Of a DNA stretch of 64,000 bases, positions 21,089 to 32,771 are shown piece by piece. Location of the stretch: the NCBI GenBank assembly GCA_012656075.1, contig JAAKBF010000035.1, forward strand, positions 711,858-775,857, read 5' to 3'. A program made the translations under genes and the position numbers. Within the stretch, counting starts at the first letter, position 1, and every line of letters begins with the position of its first letter. Below the pieces are notes generated by a model, which had not been told where the DNA came from, ran no database searches, and saw nothing but the letters and a program-made list of their open reading frames with translations. Origin of the DNA: Phytophthora hibernalis (taxonomy: Eukaryota; Oomycota; Peronosporomycetes; Peronosporales; Peronosporaceae).

Positions 21089-22552
21089 TTAGCCTCCGAG
21101 GCGGATATCGACTAGGTGTGACAAGGTGGGAGGGAGGACGTTGGACAGCGTGGAGTGGGCAGCTTGCAGGAGCTGGACGTCGCACTCGCATAGAAGCTGC
21201 TGCAATGCCATCCGAGCTGTCCATTTGAGCCGAGGTTCGGCGTGTAAAGTTGCGACCTCGGACAGCGACTCGACGGTTTGCATATAGAGTGACGTGCTGG
21301 TTTGCCAGAGTGGGTGGCAGGACAGGGACAGTTGGAGCTGCAGTGCCAGGGCATCCATGCAGCTGGACACGTCGTGACTGCGTCGGTCGAAGAGCGCGAA
21401 GAGGACGCCAAGTGCTCTCTCAACCAACTCTTGGTCCTCTGCGGACGAAATGATCAGTCCAAGAAACATGAAGACGTGAGGGAACATGTGAGGAGGCGCC
21501 TCGTCAAGATCGCGCTCCAGCTCAGCGAGCAACAGCTTTCTCTTCTCGGCAGGAAGCGCTCGGACATAGTTTCCAACACCATGTTCGGAGGCTGAGAAGT
21601 TGTCAGCATGTGAAGCAGTGCTGTAGACGTGTTCAGCTCCTGCCGCAAGCGCATTTTGCAGCTCGTCTCTTCTTGCACGCATCTCCTCCAACAACATTTC
21701 TCGAGTACCTAGATCCACTAGCCCCACCAGTGCAGCCAAGTCCTCGCTCATCCAAAGATGACTCGCCGTGACACTCCCAGGAAGAACCTTCAGCGCAACT
21801 GAATGCTGCAGCAGCGGCTTGAACAGCATTGGCTTCAGCACTGTCGACCACCGCCACCTCACCAGAACTTCATCGTCCTCCGCGAGCTTCATTGCACTCC
21901 TCTGCGTCCGCACCGCCAGCGTGTGCAGTTTAGCAGCACACAGAAGACTGCAAGTCGAAAGCTGCTCGGCGTGCACCCAGCAGAAGTCCAGCAGCTCCTC
22001 GATCGTCTCAATTAACTGCAAATGCCGACCAGCGCCCTCAACGTCCTCAGCGTCTTCAAACTGGTCACTAACTGCCTCGTCCACAGCACTGAGACGCTTC
22101 AACAACGTCCGTTTCAGTGACGTGACCGTCTCGTTCGTCACCGCTACACACATCGCGTGTCTCCATTCCAGCAGCAGTTGAGGCTCTGCTGACGTCAGAT
22201 GGCTACATTGTAACCACTCACAAAGGACCCATCTCCGAAAGGGTTTACCATATGGCGGGGTGCGTTGCAGCCATCCCTGCACAAGTCGATCCACTTGACT
22301 CACATCCACGTACGTCATCAGCGCCTTCAATTTGGAGGATACGGCGCTGTAATCGGGTAGGTACGGTACAACTGCGTCCATGGCGGCGATCAGCTCCAAA
22401 TCCGCCTCCTTCTCTCCTTCCAATTCACTACATGTACCATCCTGCTCCCACTTATTTCCACCTTCTAACGCAGCAGCCCACGCGTCTGCCGTCTCCAACT
22501 CCCCAGGAAGCAGCAGCAGTCGCAATATCTTCCTCATACCTGTGGTGTACAT
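21089..22552 (-). CDS. Hypothetical helical-repeat protein
   Basis: An intact frame of about 487 residues (ATG at 22552; another at 22537 starts MRKILRLLLLPGELETAD). It is rich in Leu, Ala and Glu, with alternating helix-like segments throughout, as in HEAT or armadillo-type solenoids. No catalytic motif, signal peptide or membrane segment is evident. It is convergent with COA5 (end 21027) and divergent from the GlyRS gene, with about 100 bp between starts. I do not recognise the family; length, codon use and the long open frame support a real gene. Confidence 0.75.
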   Translation of the reverse strand: MYTTGMRKILRLLLLPGELETADAWAAALEGGNKWEQDGTCSELEGEKEADLELIAAMDAVVPYLPDYSAVSSKLKALMTYVDVSQVDRLVQGWLQRTPPYGKPFRRWVLCEWLQCSHLTSAEPQLLLEWRHAMCVAVTNETVTSLKRTLLKRLSAVDEAVSDQFEDAEDVEGAGRHLQLIETIEELLDFCWVHAEQLSTCSLLCAAKLHTLAVRTQRSAMKLAEDDEVLVRWRWSTVLKPMLFKPLLQHSVALKVLPGSVTASHLWMSEDLAALVGLVDLGTREMLLEEMRARRDELQNALAAGAEHVYSTASHADNFSASEHGVGNYVRALPAEKRKLLLAELERDLDEAPPHMFPHVFMFLGLIISSAEDQELVERALGVLFALFDRRSHDVSSCMDALALQLQLSLSCHPLWQTSTSLYMQTVESLSEVATLHAEPRLKWTARMALQQLLCECDVQLLQAAHSTLSNVLPPTLSHLVDIRLGG

Positions 22553-22649
22553 GTACACCTAAATACGGAGCCCCTAAACAGTACCAAACCATCCCGCTTA
22601 AGTTCGCGCATTTTGGCCACACGTCGCAGACAGTGTATCAATCGCCGAG

Positions 22650-24178
22650 ATGCTGCTCCGAGGCTCTTCACGTACGCCGCTACGTCGCGGCTTCGCCAAG
22701 AAGGCGAGTGACAACCTGCAGGAGCGTCTGGTGACACTATGTCGTCATCGCGGCTTCATTTTCCCGGGCTCGGAGCTCTACGGGGCCTCGCCAACAGCTT
22801 CGACTACGGTCCACTGGGTACTGAAAGCTCTGGTGTCTCTGTATCTGCAATTTAAAGCCGTTCTCTGAGTGTTCATTTGGTGCAATTGCAGGCGTTTTGA
22901 TGAAGAAGAACGTGATGGACCGCTGGTGGTTCGAGTTCGTGCAGAAGCGCCCCAACTGCGTGGGGCTGGACAGCTCCGTGCTGCTCAACTCGGCCGTGTG
23001 GACGGCGTCCGGCCACGTCGACAACTTCACGGACCCCATGACTGTCTGCAGCAGCTGCAACTCCGCGTCCGCGTGGACCAACTGCTCGAGGCAAAACTCG
23101 AGACGCAGGACGAGATCGACGCGGTGGCGACGCTGTCTCTGGCCGAGATGGACGACCTGCTCCTGCAGCTCGACGTGGCGTGCCCCAACTGCAGCAAGAC
23201 GCACAGCTTCCAGCCGGCCAAAAGTTCAACTTGCTCTTTCGCACCAACATGGGCGCTACCGACGAGACGTGCGACTGGATCTACCTCCGACCGGAGACCG
23301 CGCAGGGCGCCTACATCAATTTTGCCAATGTGCAGAGCACGATGCGCAGGAAGCTTCCGTTTGGTATCGGCCAAGTAGGCAAGAGCTTCCGCAACGAGAT
23401 CTCGCCCGGGCACTTCTTGTTCCGCACGCGCGAGTTCGAGCAGCTGGAACTGCAGTTCTTCACGCACCCGAACGAGTCCGATGACTGGTACCTGTACTGG
23501 GTGGACCAGTGCTACGAGTTCCTCACTAAGTACGGCATCAAGCCCGATAACTTGCGGAAGCACGAACACGCGCCTGAGGAGTTGGCGCACTACGCGCGTG
23601 CCACGACAGACATTCAGTTCAAGTATCCCTTCGGTTGGAGCGAGTTGTGGGGCATTGCAAACCGCACCAGCTACGACCTGAAGAAGCACATGGACGCGAG
23701 TGGAAAGAGCCTCAAATACCAGGACCTGGTTGTTAAGGAGGAGTTCTTGCCACACGTCATCGAACCTGCACTTGGCGCCGGACGCGTCATGCTCTCCATG
23801 CTGCTGGATGCGTACGATGAAGAGGATGTGAACGGCCGCAAGCGCACTGTGCTGCACCTCCATCCAGATATCGCTCCATACCGGTTCGCTGTGCTGCCGC
23901 TCTCCAAGAAGGAGCCGCTCCTGGAAATCGCTCAGAAGATTTTCGAGGACTTGTGTGAAAGTGCCAGTGTCGACTATGACGTGTCCGGCAGCATTGGTCG
24001 GCGCTACCGGCGCCAGGACGAGATCGGTACGCCGATGTGCTTGACTGTGGATTTCGATACGCTGGAGGACAAGTGCGTGACGGTGCGTGACCGCGATAGC
24101 ATGGAGCAGAAGCGCGTGCCAATTGAGCAGATTCTTCAGGGCGTGTCTGTGAAGCATTCCAGTTTCTCTTCCTTCTAA
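22650..24178 (+). CDS. Glycyl-tRNA synthetase, alpha2 type (probably mitochondrial or dual-targeted)
   Basis: Class II synthetase that charges tRNA-Gly. The N-terminus MLLRGSSRTPLRRGFAKK is Arg-rich without acids, like a mitochondrial presequence. The glycine-specific LVTLCRHRGFIFPGSELYG follows. Intron 22833-22891. Then the zinc-like pairs CSSC and CPNC, the glycine pocket TNMGATDE / RPETAQGAYINF, motif 2 (SFRNEISPGHFLFRTREFEQ), motif 3 (EPALGAGRVMLSML) and an anticodon-binding domain (LHPDIAPYRFAVLPLSKKE). Three single-base losses in G, C and A runs (about 22783, 23065, 23222) break the frame. A synthetase is essential, so these are almost certainly errors in the sequence. Confidence 0.93.
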
Positions 24179-24536
24179 CTGTTGCGAACGGATTTGATTG
24201 AATACAGTCGTGGTCACCACGGTGGTGGTCCCGTTCCCATCTTTTAAGTCACCTCAGGTTCCATCTGCGACACGGTACCATATTTTCGGCTAATACGCAT
24301 GGCCGACCTTTTGGCAAGAGGGCTGGGCGATGCGGGCATGGACAACTGCAGGGCTTATGAAGGGGTCCACGAAGCACCTGTTTCAGTTTCTTTTTTAAAG
24401 CCTTAAAAGGCATGCCTTCCAATAATAGTATTGCGATCGTTTATGGGTAGTAATTAGATAGTAAAATTTAAATTGTTTGCTCAAAACTGACAGACATTCG
24501 TGTGCAGATACATCGATTTATTACAAAAATAGCCCT
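24179..24536. other. 3' flank of GlyRS, no gene
   Basis: Increasingly AT-rich sequence marking the exit from the gene island. No ORF or repeat was recognised. Confidence 0.4.
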
Positions 24537-24602
24537 AATCTGTTTGATTGGATATAAATTAAATTAAATCAGACCGCTGTACATTGGCCTATTACTTATA
24601 CA

Positions 24603-27600
24603 GGACTAGGCGCTACGCGGCGGTGGGTCAATGGTTTGTCCCAGATAAGTGGTCCGCCCCCTTCGCTTCGCTCCACAGGGCGAATTTTTATCTATTCTCC
24701 AATCAACCAAAGTGTTATGAATCTTATGCATATTCGGCTACTCGAACCGTTCGTACATAGCGTCCCAGGTCGACATGCACGTTATGTCTTCTACCTGTCT
24801 TTCCTCTCTACTTATCGTGTCTCCTTCCTATCCTCTCAACCTACGGTCTCTCTGCCCACCGTCTCTACATATGGTTTCTTTCTATAAATACCTATTGTCT
24901 CTCTCTTCGCAGTGTCTATTGTCTTTTTATCGTCTCTACCTGTCATCACTCTATATATATCCCCCATCTACATATCATGTCTATCTCATATCTATGGTGT
25001 AAATCTATCGTGTCTACCTATCCTGTCTACCTTTCTATCGATTGCACCTACCTGTCGTGTCTACATGTCGTCTCTCATATCTATACCTGTCGTCTTATAG
25101 TCTCTCATGATACGCATCTCATACTACGCCTCTCGTACTGTCGTCTCTGATACTACGCTTCTCGTGCTATCGTCTCTCGTCTTTACATACAGTCTCTCAT
25201 ACTGTCGTCTATCACCAGTCATACTATTGTGTCTGATACTATCTCGATACTCGTATATCTGATACTATCTCATTTCAATAGTTCTTCCAATCGCTATACC
25301 TATCGTCTCTTTCTGCGTATCTATCATACTATCACCCTCATACTTCCTATCATCTCTGATACTCTCGGCTCTCGTACAGGTACTATCGTCCCACATCTAC
25401 ATATCGCATCTATGCTATCGTCTACGACTCATATCTATATATCACTATTACCTATCGTCTACTATCGTCAATATATCGTCTACATATCGTCTACCTATCG
25501 TCGCCTTTCGTCAATCAACCGTCTACCTATCGCTACGCATACCGTCTCTCAAAATATCGTCTCTTATATCGTCTTTCTATCGTCTCTTATACTATCGTCT
25601 CTTATGTCAATCTATCATATCTACATATCGTTTTGCAAACTACTTCATCTCTCGTAGTATCGTATCTCTTACATATACTATCGTCTCGCATACTATCCTC
25701 TCTCAGCTATCGCCTTTCATACAATAGTATCTCTACTATCGTCTCACATACTATCGCCTCTCAGCTATCGTCTCACAATCTATTTCGTCTATACATATCG
25801 TTAATTTGGTTTGAGTATGGCATTCGCACATTTAAATGTCGGCTATGTACGAATACATGTACACCACATCGACTTAATGTAACACACTTCAACGTCCTCA
25901 GTTTTAGCCAATGAGGGGCCTTCGCTGGGTTCGGCTGAGCGATTTGCAACGTACTCCTACGTACGAATGCATGTACACCACATCAATTTAATGTAATCCA
26001 CACCAACTTACCGTAGGTTTAGCCAATGAGCTTCGCTGCGCTCGGCTGTTTGGAAGGACGTTTTTCAGCCAATGAGGGCGCCTTCGGCGGGCCAATAATG
26101 GGAATCGGAGCCGCCGTCGCTATCGCTCGGCAGCGGCGACGGACGTAACGGACAGACAGGTTCGTCTACTACTTGTTCTAGATAGCAGTTTGCCGCCGCT
26201 CCGCGGTGGTGGGGCAATGGTTTGTCCCAGTTAAGAGGGCCGACCCTTCGCTTCGCTCCACGGGGCGATTTTTCTACCCAGTCTCCAATACATCAAAGTG
26301 GTATGAATCTTAGGCAGATACAGCTACTCTAATGTGTTCCTACATAGCGTCCCAGGTTGACATGTACGCTATCTCCTCTACGTATCTATCTACTTATCGT
26401 GTCTACCCTCTCTACCTATGGCCTCTCTACCCACCGTGTCTACATATCCTCTCTATGTACCTATTGTCTCCGTCTATGCAGGGTCTATTGACATTATATC
26501 GTATCTACCTGTCGTCACTCTATATCTATCTCATTTATATCATGTATATCTATCGTGCCTACCATTCTATCGACTGAACCTACCTATCTTGTCTACATGT
26601 CGTCTCTCATACATATAACTGTCGTCTTACTATAGTCTGTCATACTATCATTTCTTATACTACGCCTCTCATACTGTCGTCTCTGATACTATCGCCTCTC
26701 ATACTACGAATCTCATATTATCGTCCCTCATCCTATCTCGACTCTACGTATAGTCTGTCATACTGTCGTCTATCGCCAGTCATACTGTCGTCTTGCATAC
26801 TATCGTCTTTGATACTATCTCGTCTCTCATATCAATGATTTCTCTCTTCCAATCGCTCTACTTATCGTCCCTTTCTGCGTATCTCTCATTCTATCGTCTC
26901 TTAGCTACCGTGTACGTCTATCATCTACATATCACCTCTCGTCTACCTAACGTCTTCCAATCATCGCCTTTCGCCAATCAATCTTCTACCTATCGCTACC
27001 TATCATATCGTCTCTCATACTATCGTCTCTCTTTGTCTATCCTATCTCGGTATCATATCGTCTCTCTGTATCATATCGCCTCTCAGTAATATATATACTA
27101 CAATGGAAAGCCAAACCAATATTTTAGCCAATGGAAACCCTGTATTGTGATACCGTCTATTCCTTCTTCTTGCGGCAGCGAGGCTGCATACGACGACGGT
27201 GTCTGCGTCGGCGCCGTTCCCGGTCCTCGCGAGGCGGCACAATTGGTGCTCATGACGGGCCCATCGCGGCGACCACCAACTCGTTGCTGGCGCTGGTCTG
27301 GCAGTGGTTGGATCGGAGCAGGCTCCGCGCGGTGCCAATACACGTGGCGGTCGGGGCCGTTCGCGCACGCAACGCAGCGACGGGCACCTGCCCGAGCACC
27401 TCCCACAGCAATCGCATCCCACGCTAGGAGCGCCTCGCAGCTGGAGCACCGCCGCAGTTGAAGCCCGAGCCCGTCGGCGTCTACGTGTGGCGGCACCACA
27501 CGGGAGCTGCAGGTAGCGCAGGTGAAGGGGTCCATTTGGCTTTTGTTTACAATAACTTCGGCTATGTACGATTTCATGTACTCCACATCAACCTAATGTA

Positions 27601-27916
27601 GCACACATCAAGTTCCTAAAGTTTTAGCCAATGAGGGGCCTCGCTGAGCTCTGCTGAGCGATAAGCTACGTACTCCTAAGTACGATTCCATGTACACCAC
27701 ATCTATTTAATGTAATCCACACCAAACTTTCCGTAGTTTTAGTCAATGAGGGGCCTTGGCTACGCTCGGCTGTATGGAAGAACGTTTTTCAGTCAATGGG
27801 GCCGCCTTCGGCGGCTAATTACTGTTTTTGCGAAACGGAGCCGCCGTCGCTATCGCTCGGCAGCGTGACGGGACTGACGGACCGACAGACGGACCGGTTC
27901 GCCTACTAGTTGTTTA
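24603..27916 (+). repeat. Tandem pair of ~1.6-1.7 kb units with pyrimidine-rich arrays
   Basis: Two units (about 24603-26190 and 26191-27905). Each starts with a GGTTTGTCCCAG / CTTCGCTTCGCTCCAC block and passes into about 0.8-1 kb of degenerate CTATCGTCTCTCATA repeats (24770-25800; 26340-27090) that are almost free of long purine runs on this strand. Each ends with TTTAGCCAATGAGG boxes and a GCCGCCGTCGCTATCGCTCG stretch. Both end in TTCG(T/C)CTACTA. Unit 2 carries an extra segment at about 27100-27540. No transposase is visible. Confidence 0.75.
27098..27535 (-). CDS. Small Cys-pair (zinc-ribbon-like) protein, hypothetical
   Basis: From the ATG at 27535 the frame gives MDPFTCATCSSRVVPP, then RRCSSCEALLAWD and RRCVACANGPDRHVYW: three CxxC knuckles in 65 residues, then a proline-rich tail without structure. 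It lies only in the second of the two tandem units and is GC-rich compared with the surrounding arrays, so it was probably carried in on an insertion. It might bind zinc and nucleic acid; there is no recognised family. It could also be chance coding in a repeat. Confidence 0.35.
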   Translation of the reverse strand: MDPFTCATCSSRVVPPHVDADGLGLQLRRCSSCEALLAWDAIAVGGARAGARRCVACANGPDRHVYWHRAEPAPIQPLPDQRQQRVGGRRDGPVMSTNCAASRGPGTAPTQTPSSYAASLPQEEGIDGITIQGFHWLKYWFGFPL

Positions 27917-28284
27917 TGATTGATACGTGGATGGCAACCAGGCCCCAGCGGCGCACTCTGCTTCAAAACACACAGAAACAATGAAATTCCATCGCGTAAT
28001 AGACACGAGCTACCACTACTATGCGAGGGATATAGCCCTGCACTTGCAATTCGAAGCAAACGAGCACATACCATTGTACATATTTACTGTATTAGTGAAG
28101 TGCGTTTGGTCCATGCGAGGAACAGAGCCCTGTATATTCAGTTCGTGTTCAATCGCCATAAGCAAACGTAAATAAACAGGAGGAGGCTTTCAGTTTAGCA
28201 CTCCATGCGAGAATTCGGGAGGAATTCATTATTGAGCCTTTTACCGCGTCTAATAGGAGGTCTCGATAAACGAGACGGCGTCAA

Positions 28285-28673
28285 ACCAAATGATACAAAT
28301 CAACCAAAGTACGAATCGCGGTTTAGGCACGAGGGTCGTCTTGCGCTTATTTTGAGCCCTTGTCCACTTGAAAATGTTAAGAATTGGTGAAGTGGCACGC
28401 TCTGGAAAAATATCTCCATTTTCATACCCCCAAAATGGCGGAACATTTTGTTGTCTGATGATCGCAATATCTTTTCATTTTTGTGAAAAGTGTATTATCG
28501 GAAAGCTCTTGTTAAAGCATTCGAAAGAGAGTAGTTTTACACTTTGAAAGGGATAAAAAGACAACATCCATTTATAATTTCGGCTAGGTACGAAAACCAG
28601 GCGGTCAACTTTAAAGTCGATTATCTCGATAACTCTAAATGGTGGATAAGTATCATTTTGTTCGCCGCACTCT
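28285..28673 (+). repeat. Interspersed repeat R, copy B
   Basis: Nearly identical to the inverse of 36950-37345 and similar to 17290-17765. It forms the inner part of the left inverted-repeat arm and ends at GTTCGCCGCACTCTCA. Confidence 0.75.
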
Positions 28674-31182
28674 CATTATTTAATAGCACTTACGAGGGAA
28701 GAGAGTGCTTCCTTTTATTTTACGGTTATCGTCACTACCACTCAGGGCGAACACTGCGCTTCCGGTAGCCCCCTGGTTTTTCTTGTCCTAAGGTAGCATT
28801 GAGTTGTGGCTAACTGTATCTAGCGAGGTCCGAGGTCCTTCATCGATGAAAGAAGGGTCACTTGTTTTCGGTCGCACATACCGTTCCTATGACAGCTAAC
28901 CTACCACTACACGTCTCCAAAGAACAGTTGATCTATGCTCTAGCTACTTGAATTCCACTCTGTACGATGGCTTTAAAATCTCTGTGATTCGACTATTCAT
29001 CAGGACCCAGGATGCGCAGTGGGCTTCGCTTCGTAGATACATTTCGAAGGCACACTATGCGAGCAATCCTTACAAAAACGTTCCAGGTATATTAATGGTT
29101 TGGATCCATCTCTTTTGGCAAATACATTTTTAGCATTAAATTCCTCCGCTCCACACCTAGAAGCGTTTGCGTTACCAGCGCCTCTACCAAGTATTATTTT
29201 AATAACACTTGGTTTTATTAACACGCATTGCCTGTAACAACCCGCCCTTTTCACCCCTTCCATACAGTTATCCAGTGTAAATCTAGCCATATCTCAAATC
29301 ATTGAGGATCCGAAGTTATCGAAGTCGACCAAATTCTTATCATCCAGAACCGTTAAGAAGCGCTAATTTCGCATGAATATTCTACAGCTAACGACGACGC
29401 TATTTGCAGTACAGCGTTCCTTCCACTGCAGATAAGTCGTCTGATAACTGAATGCCAAGATCTTGGTCGGTCGTATTGCCAGCAGTTGAATAATTTGCAG
29501 CAGATTTTCCCGTAGTCTATTTGGGAGGCTTGAGCTCGCTTGGACCAAGCCTTTGGAGTCCCGTCAGAGTTCGCAGTGCCTAGTTGGCTAAAATGAAGAA
29601 TGTCTACGGCTGGATTCGCCTCTTGTATCCAACTCTGACGACCACTATTAGTGGTCGTCCCCTTAACGCTGACATGTTAGTCACCGTTCATGTTAGATAA
29701 CAGTAAGTTAGTGCGTAGTATTTTGCGCTGACATGATAGTTGCCTTAAGAGTTATGGTGCGGATGTGTTTGCAAATACGTTCTTGCACATTAGTTAGTGT
29801 CCACTAAATCCAACTAACAGTGGAGTACACTAGTTATTCACGAACAATCAGAGTTCTGCGCCACTCCTAGCTAATAGACTTCACTTTTCTACGAGTTAGC
29901 TGAAGGTCTAGTTTTTCCGGAGATGAGTGCACCTTAAATAATTGCAAGTAGATTAAATACTCATACCGTAGCTTTCTGTTATATACGTACCAGGAAAGTG
30001 TTTCGATCATGAGCACAAAACCTCGCACAAGAACCCGATACTGCATATCTACAAACTCTGGGTGTCATGAACCATTTGTTTTAGGAACGGTATATCAGTC
30101 TTACATCCTTCCACTACATGTATCTTGAAACAGAGCAAAGGTTAATTTTCCTCGTTTGAAATGCCTTTGTATAAATAGTTTTGATGAGCATGAGTAAGTT
30201 CCAACAAAGTAATACCTGCTTCAGCGGAGCAGAGCCAGCGGCAGACTATTGTTCAGATAGAATGAAGGGCACGTTGTATTTGCTAACATGTAAAGAAAAC
30301 AACGGACAAATTGAAATTAAAATTTGGTATACTTTAAATTACCTTCCCGGGTCGTGTCCGCCGAAATCCAAGCCACTGTCTACAGCACCCTAACCATCGC
30401 ATGGATAAGCTTTATCGGCTTATAAAGACAGTGATATCGTGCTTGTATGCACAGTACGATCCAAAGTGAACAAGCTAGGCCCCTGCGCAGATCGTCAATA
30501 TCAGCTATAGACATTATGTCCTTGCTCATATCGATTGTATGTATTTGCTAGTCTCGTACAGCTTGAATTGACCATGGATTCTCGCATGCACAGCGTGGTC
30601 GGGCACACAAAGGTGCAAAATCGGCAACGTACTTGGCGTGATTCGGTTTTGCAATGATGCAGGGCTCGTGCGAGCGACTGAGTTCTACTGCAACTGCATT
30701 ATGGTACAGGGTACCTTTGAATAACCTTCCTGCCATTGCCACGATTATGACCACTGGAACCAAAGCAGAACCCGAATGCTCGCATGAACCAGCTTTATTG
30801 TCATATGTATAAACTTTTTTCGAGCTTGTACGCAGCCAACGATCGGAATTGAAGGCGCTAGGCCTCGGCGAATATATCGCTGATTTCAGCTGTAGATTGT
30901 ATATCATCACTAGTCTCTTGCTACTCGAATTCAGCACGACTTCGCGCATGCACAGTGTACCCCCAACGCACACAAATACTATATTGGCAAGGGCTCCTGT
31001 GAGTTACCGTGTTGCACTGCAGCTGTGACTGCTGTAATACAGCATGCATGGTACGGGGTACCTTTTTCCGGGAATCGGCTGCTCTGCTATGTACATGTAA
31101 TGATCAGCAGGCTGCAGTGCAGCCTGCACGGACAGTGCATGCGTGCATCTTCTACGGTTTATGATGCTGGTAATGGTGTTTC
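28674..31182. other. Non-coding repeat-derived region
   Basis: About 2.5 kb without a supported gene. Two diverged stretches (about 30540-30720 and 30895-31070) share the order GCATGCACAG(C/T)GT, CACACAAA and GG(T/G)ACC, suggesting an old tandem duplication. Everything else is unassigned. Confidence 0.35.
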
Positions 31183-31892
31183 CTAGATCCTATCGTGTGT
31201 TTTGCACGTTTCCTCACGACACCGGCAAATTTCAAAAATAGGCGCCATTGAGTCAGGCCTGTTTTTCTGCTTCCACGTTTTCACGTAGTTCTGAACTTTG
31301 CACAGCTCAGGAACCGAACCGGGGATGTGAAAATTTCTGATCTCGCGACACATGAAAGAATACACGAGCTGCGCCATCATCGACGGAGTATCTTCTCACT
31401 TGGAGTCAATATATTTTTTATTGCTTGAGTCAGCCATACTTCCACTGGAGACGGAGGCGTGTCAGTAGGCATTGTGTGTTCACCTTGAATTAATATAACT
31501 TTAAAGTCAACTTCTTGGTACTTCAGCTTCTTGTAGTGGGCAATACAGTGTTTCCCAGACGATTCACAACGCTGAGAGGTACACTTTGTCATTTTACAGC
31601 GCATTTCATGCCAGGGTGTGGCTAAATGGTCCTCCTCGTGTTCAACATGGTTCATCGTACAACGTAAAAGATCGTTTTTAGCTGTAATCGATCGCGGAAG
31701 CTGCAACTTGAAGCCTCCGTACGGCCCCTGCCCACGACCCAGCCGAAGGACATGGCGTTCAGCCCCGCCGCCGTGGCCGCGACGGAGACGGAGACGAAGG
31801 ACATGGTGCTCGGCCCCGTGACCACTACAGATGTCGTGTAGGATCACGCAGAAATTCTCACTACCAAATGGTATGAGTCCCACCAACAACAC
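31183..31892 (-). pseudogene. Mutator-like element N-terminal domain remnant (tentative)
   Basis: A minus-strand block carries a Cys/His array (LLRCTMNHVEHEEDHLATPW, CTSQRCESSGKHC) followed by VDFKVILIQGEHTMP and then PPSPVEVWLTQAIKNIL. From memory this order (zinc-like N-terminus, QxGEH, then a helical DNA-binding part) resembles oomycete Mutator-like transposases. The catalytic core is missing and the frame changes near 31380. Confidence 0.4.
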
Positions 31893-32771
31893 TCGCTTCC
31901 CTTTGTCAGGTCAACGAGCGTTGGATCAAACCTGAAGACCAGGAACGATCCCTTACGCCGGGTTGGATGTGAACCTCTGTACACCTAGGTTGTATTAAGC
32001 CAACCCAATAACATGCACCACTAGCCACGAGCGAGGGTAGTATGCAATATTGCGCTTTCGCGCGGACCCCCGCAGTCCCTCAGAAGGAAGGGTACCGGCT
32101 GTCAAGCCTAATACGGGTTTGCCGAGGTAAAACCTCGGCGGGCAGTAAAATATGTATGGAACACTCGATTCCACTATATTATATGGGAGCCGACCCCCTC
32201 TCAGCACACGGCCACTCTAATCTCTTGGACTGACCAGCAACAAACCCTCGGTTCAATGTACCTTAGGCTCGCTGACCAGCATCCCACAAGCCTAGCATAT
32301 CCAGACCCTAAGATAATATAATTAGACTTACCGAAGACGGACTTGACTCTTGGTGACTTGTGGGGAAGACGGCTGATATATTCCTCTTGATCTATGGTTC
32401 TGTCTGTAGTTAATCCTAAAGCTAGTCCTATATCTAAATACAAATATCCAGTGTGAACCGATCCCAGTATGTGATCCTGTACCCGGCGCTTTAATACCGA
32501 TGGTACGAAACTGAAATGGGTACAAACGAGGGTTCGACCCTCGGCCGGGAATTTAATATACCCGACCGAGGCCTCGGTCACTAAACTATCGTGGTCACTG
32601 TGGCGCGGGGAATGTAATCCGCCAATCAGGGCGCGCCGGTCACTTTCCTTCAGCAAGGGCAACCTTGCCGACTGGCGACCGAGCGCCCCAAAACCCAACA
32701 CCACAACTGCCCACGCCTCGACGCAACCTTCCACAAGTAGTGCGCGTCGTGGCGATTCGCATCACCACACC
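31893..32771. other. Unassigned, possible retroelement leader
   Basis: About 880 bp with short hairpins such as CGAGGGTTCGACCCTCG near 32528 and CCGAGGTAAAACCTCGG near 32122. It directly precedes the gag-like frames, so it could be an old LTR and leader, but I could not find a second LTR copy in the window. Confidence 0.3.

Larger units (their letters stand above)
24537..28673 (+). repeat. Left arm of a large inverted repeat, split by an insertion
   Basis: 24537-24602 and 27917-28673 together match 37764-36950 read on the opposite strand, including the blocks CAGACCGCTGTACATT, GATTGATACGTGGATGGCAA and CATGCGAGGAACAGAGCCC. In the right arm these two parts are contiguous (junction at about 37698); here they are separated by 24603-27916. 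The right arm therefore shows the uninterrupted form and the 3.3-kb block was inserted or amplified in the left arm. Confidence 0.8.

Noticed and set aside
22737..24220. Long minus-strand frames (up to 397 codons) opposite GlyRS
   Set aside because: Shadows of the synthetase coding strand; the plus strand has all class II motifs.
24770..25800. CRISPR-like array
   Set aside because: Repeats are degenerate and contiguous, without constant repeats separated by unique spacers, and the host is eukaryotic.
24636..27089. Several plus-strand frames rich in Ser, Tyr, Leu and Ile
   Set aside because: They are translations of the CTATCGTCTC-type degenerate repeat and carry no independent signal.
24603..27916. 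Telomeric or subtelomeric array
   Set aside because: No TTTAGGG-type repeats are present; the units are longer and pyrimidine-rich.
32521..32560. Possible tRNA gene or pol III B-box (GGTTCGACCCT)
   Set aside because: It is the loop of a hairpin; no A-box or cloverleaf could be drawn around it.
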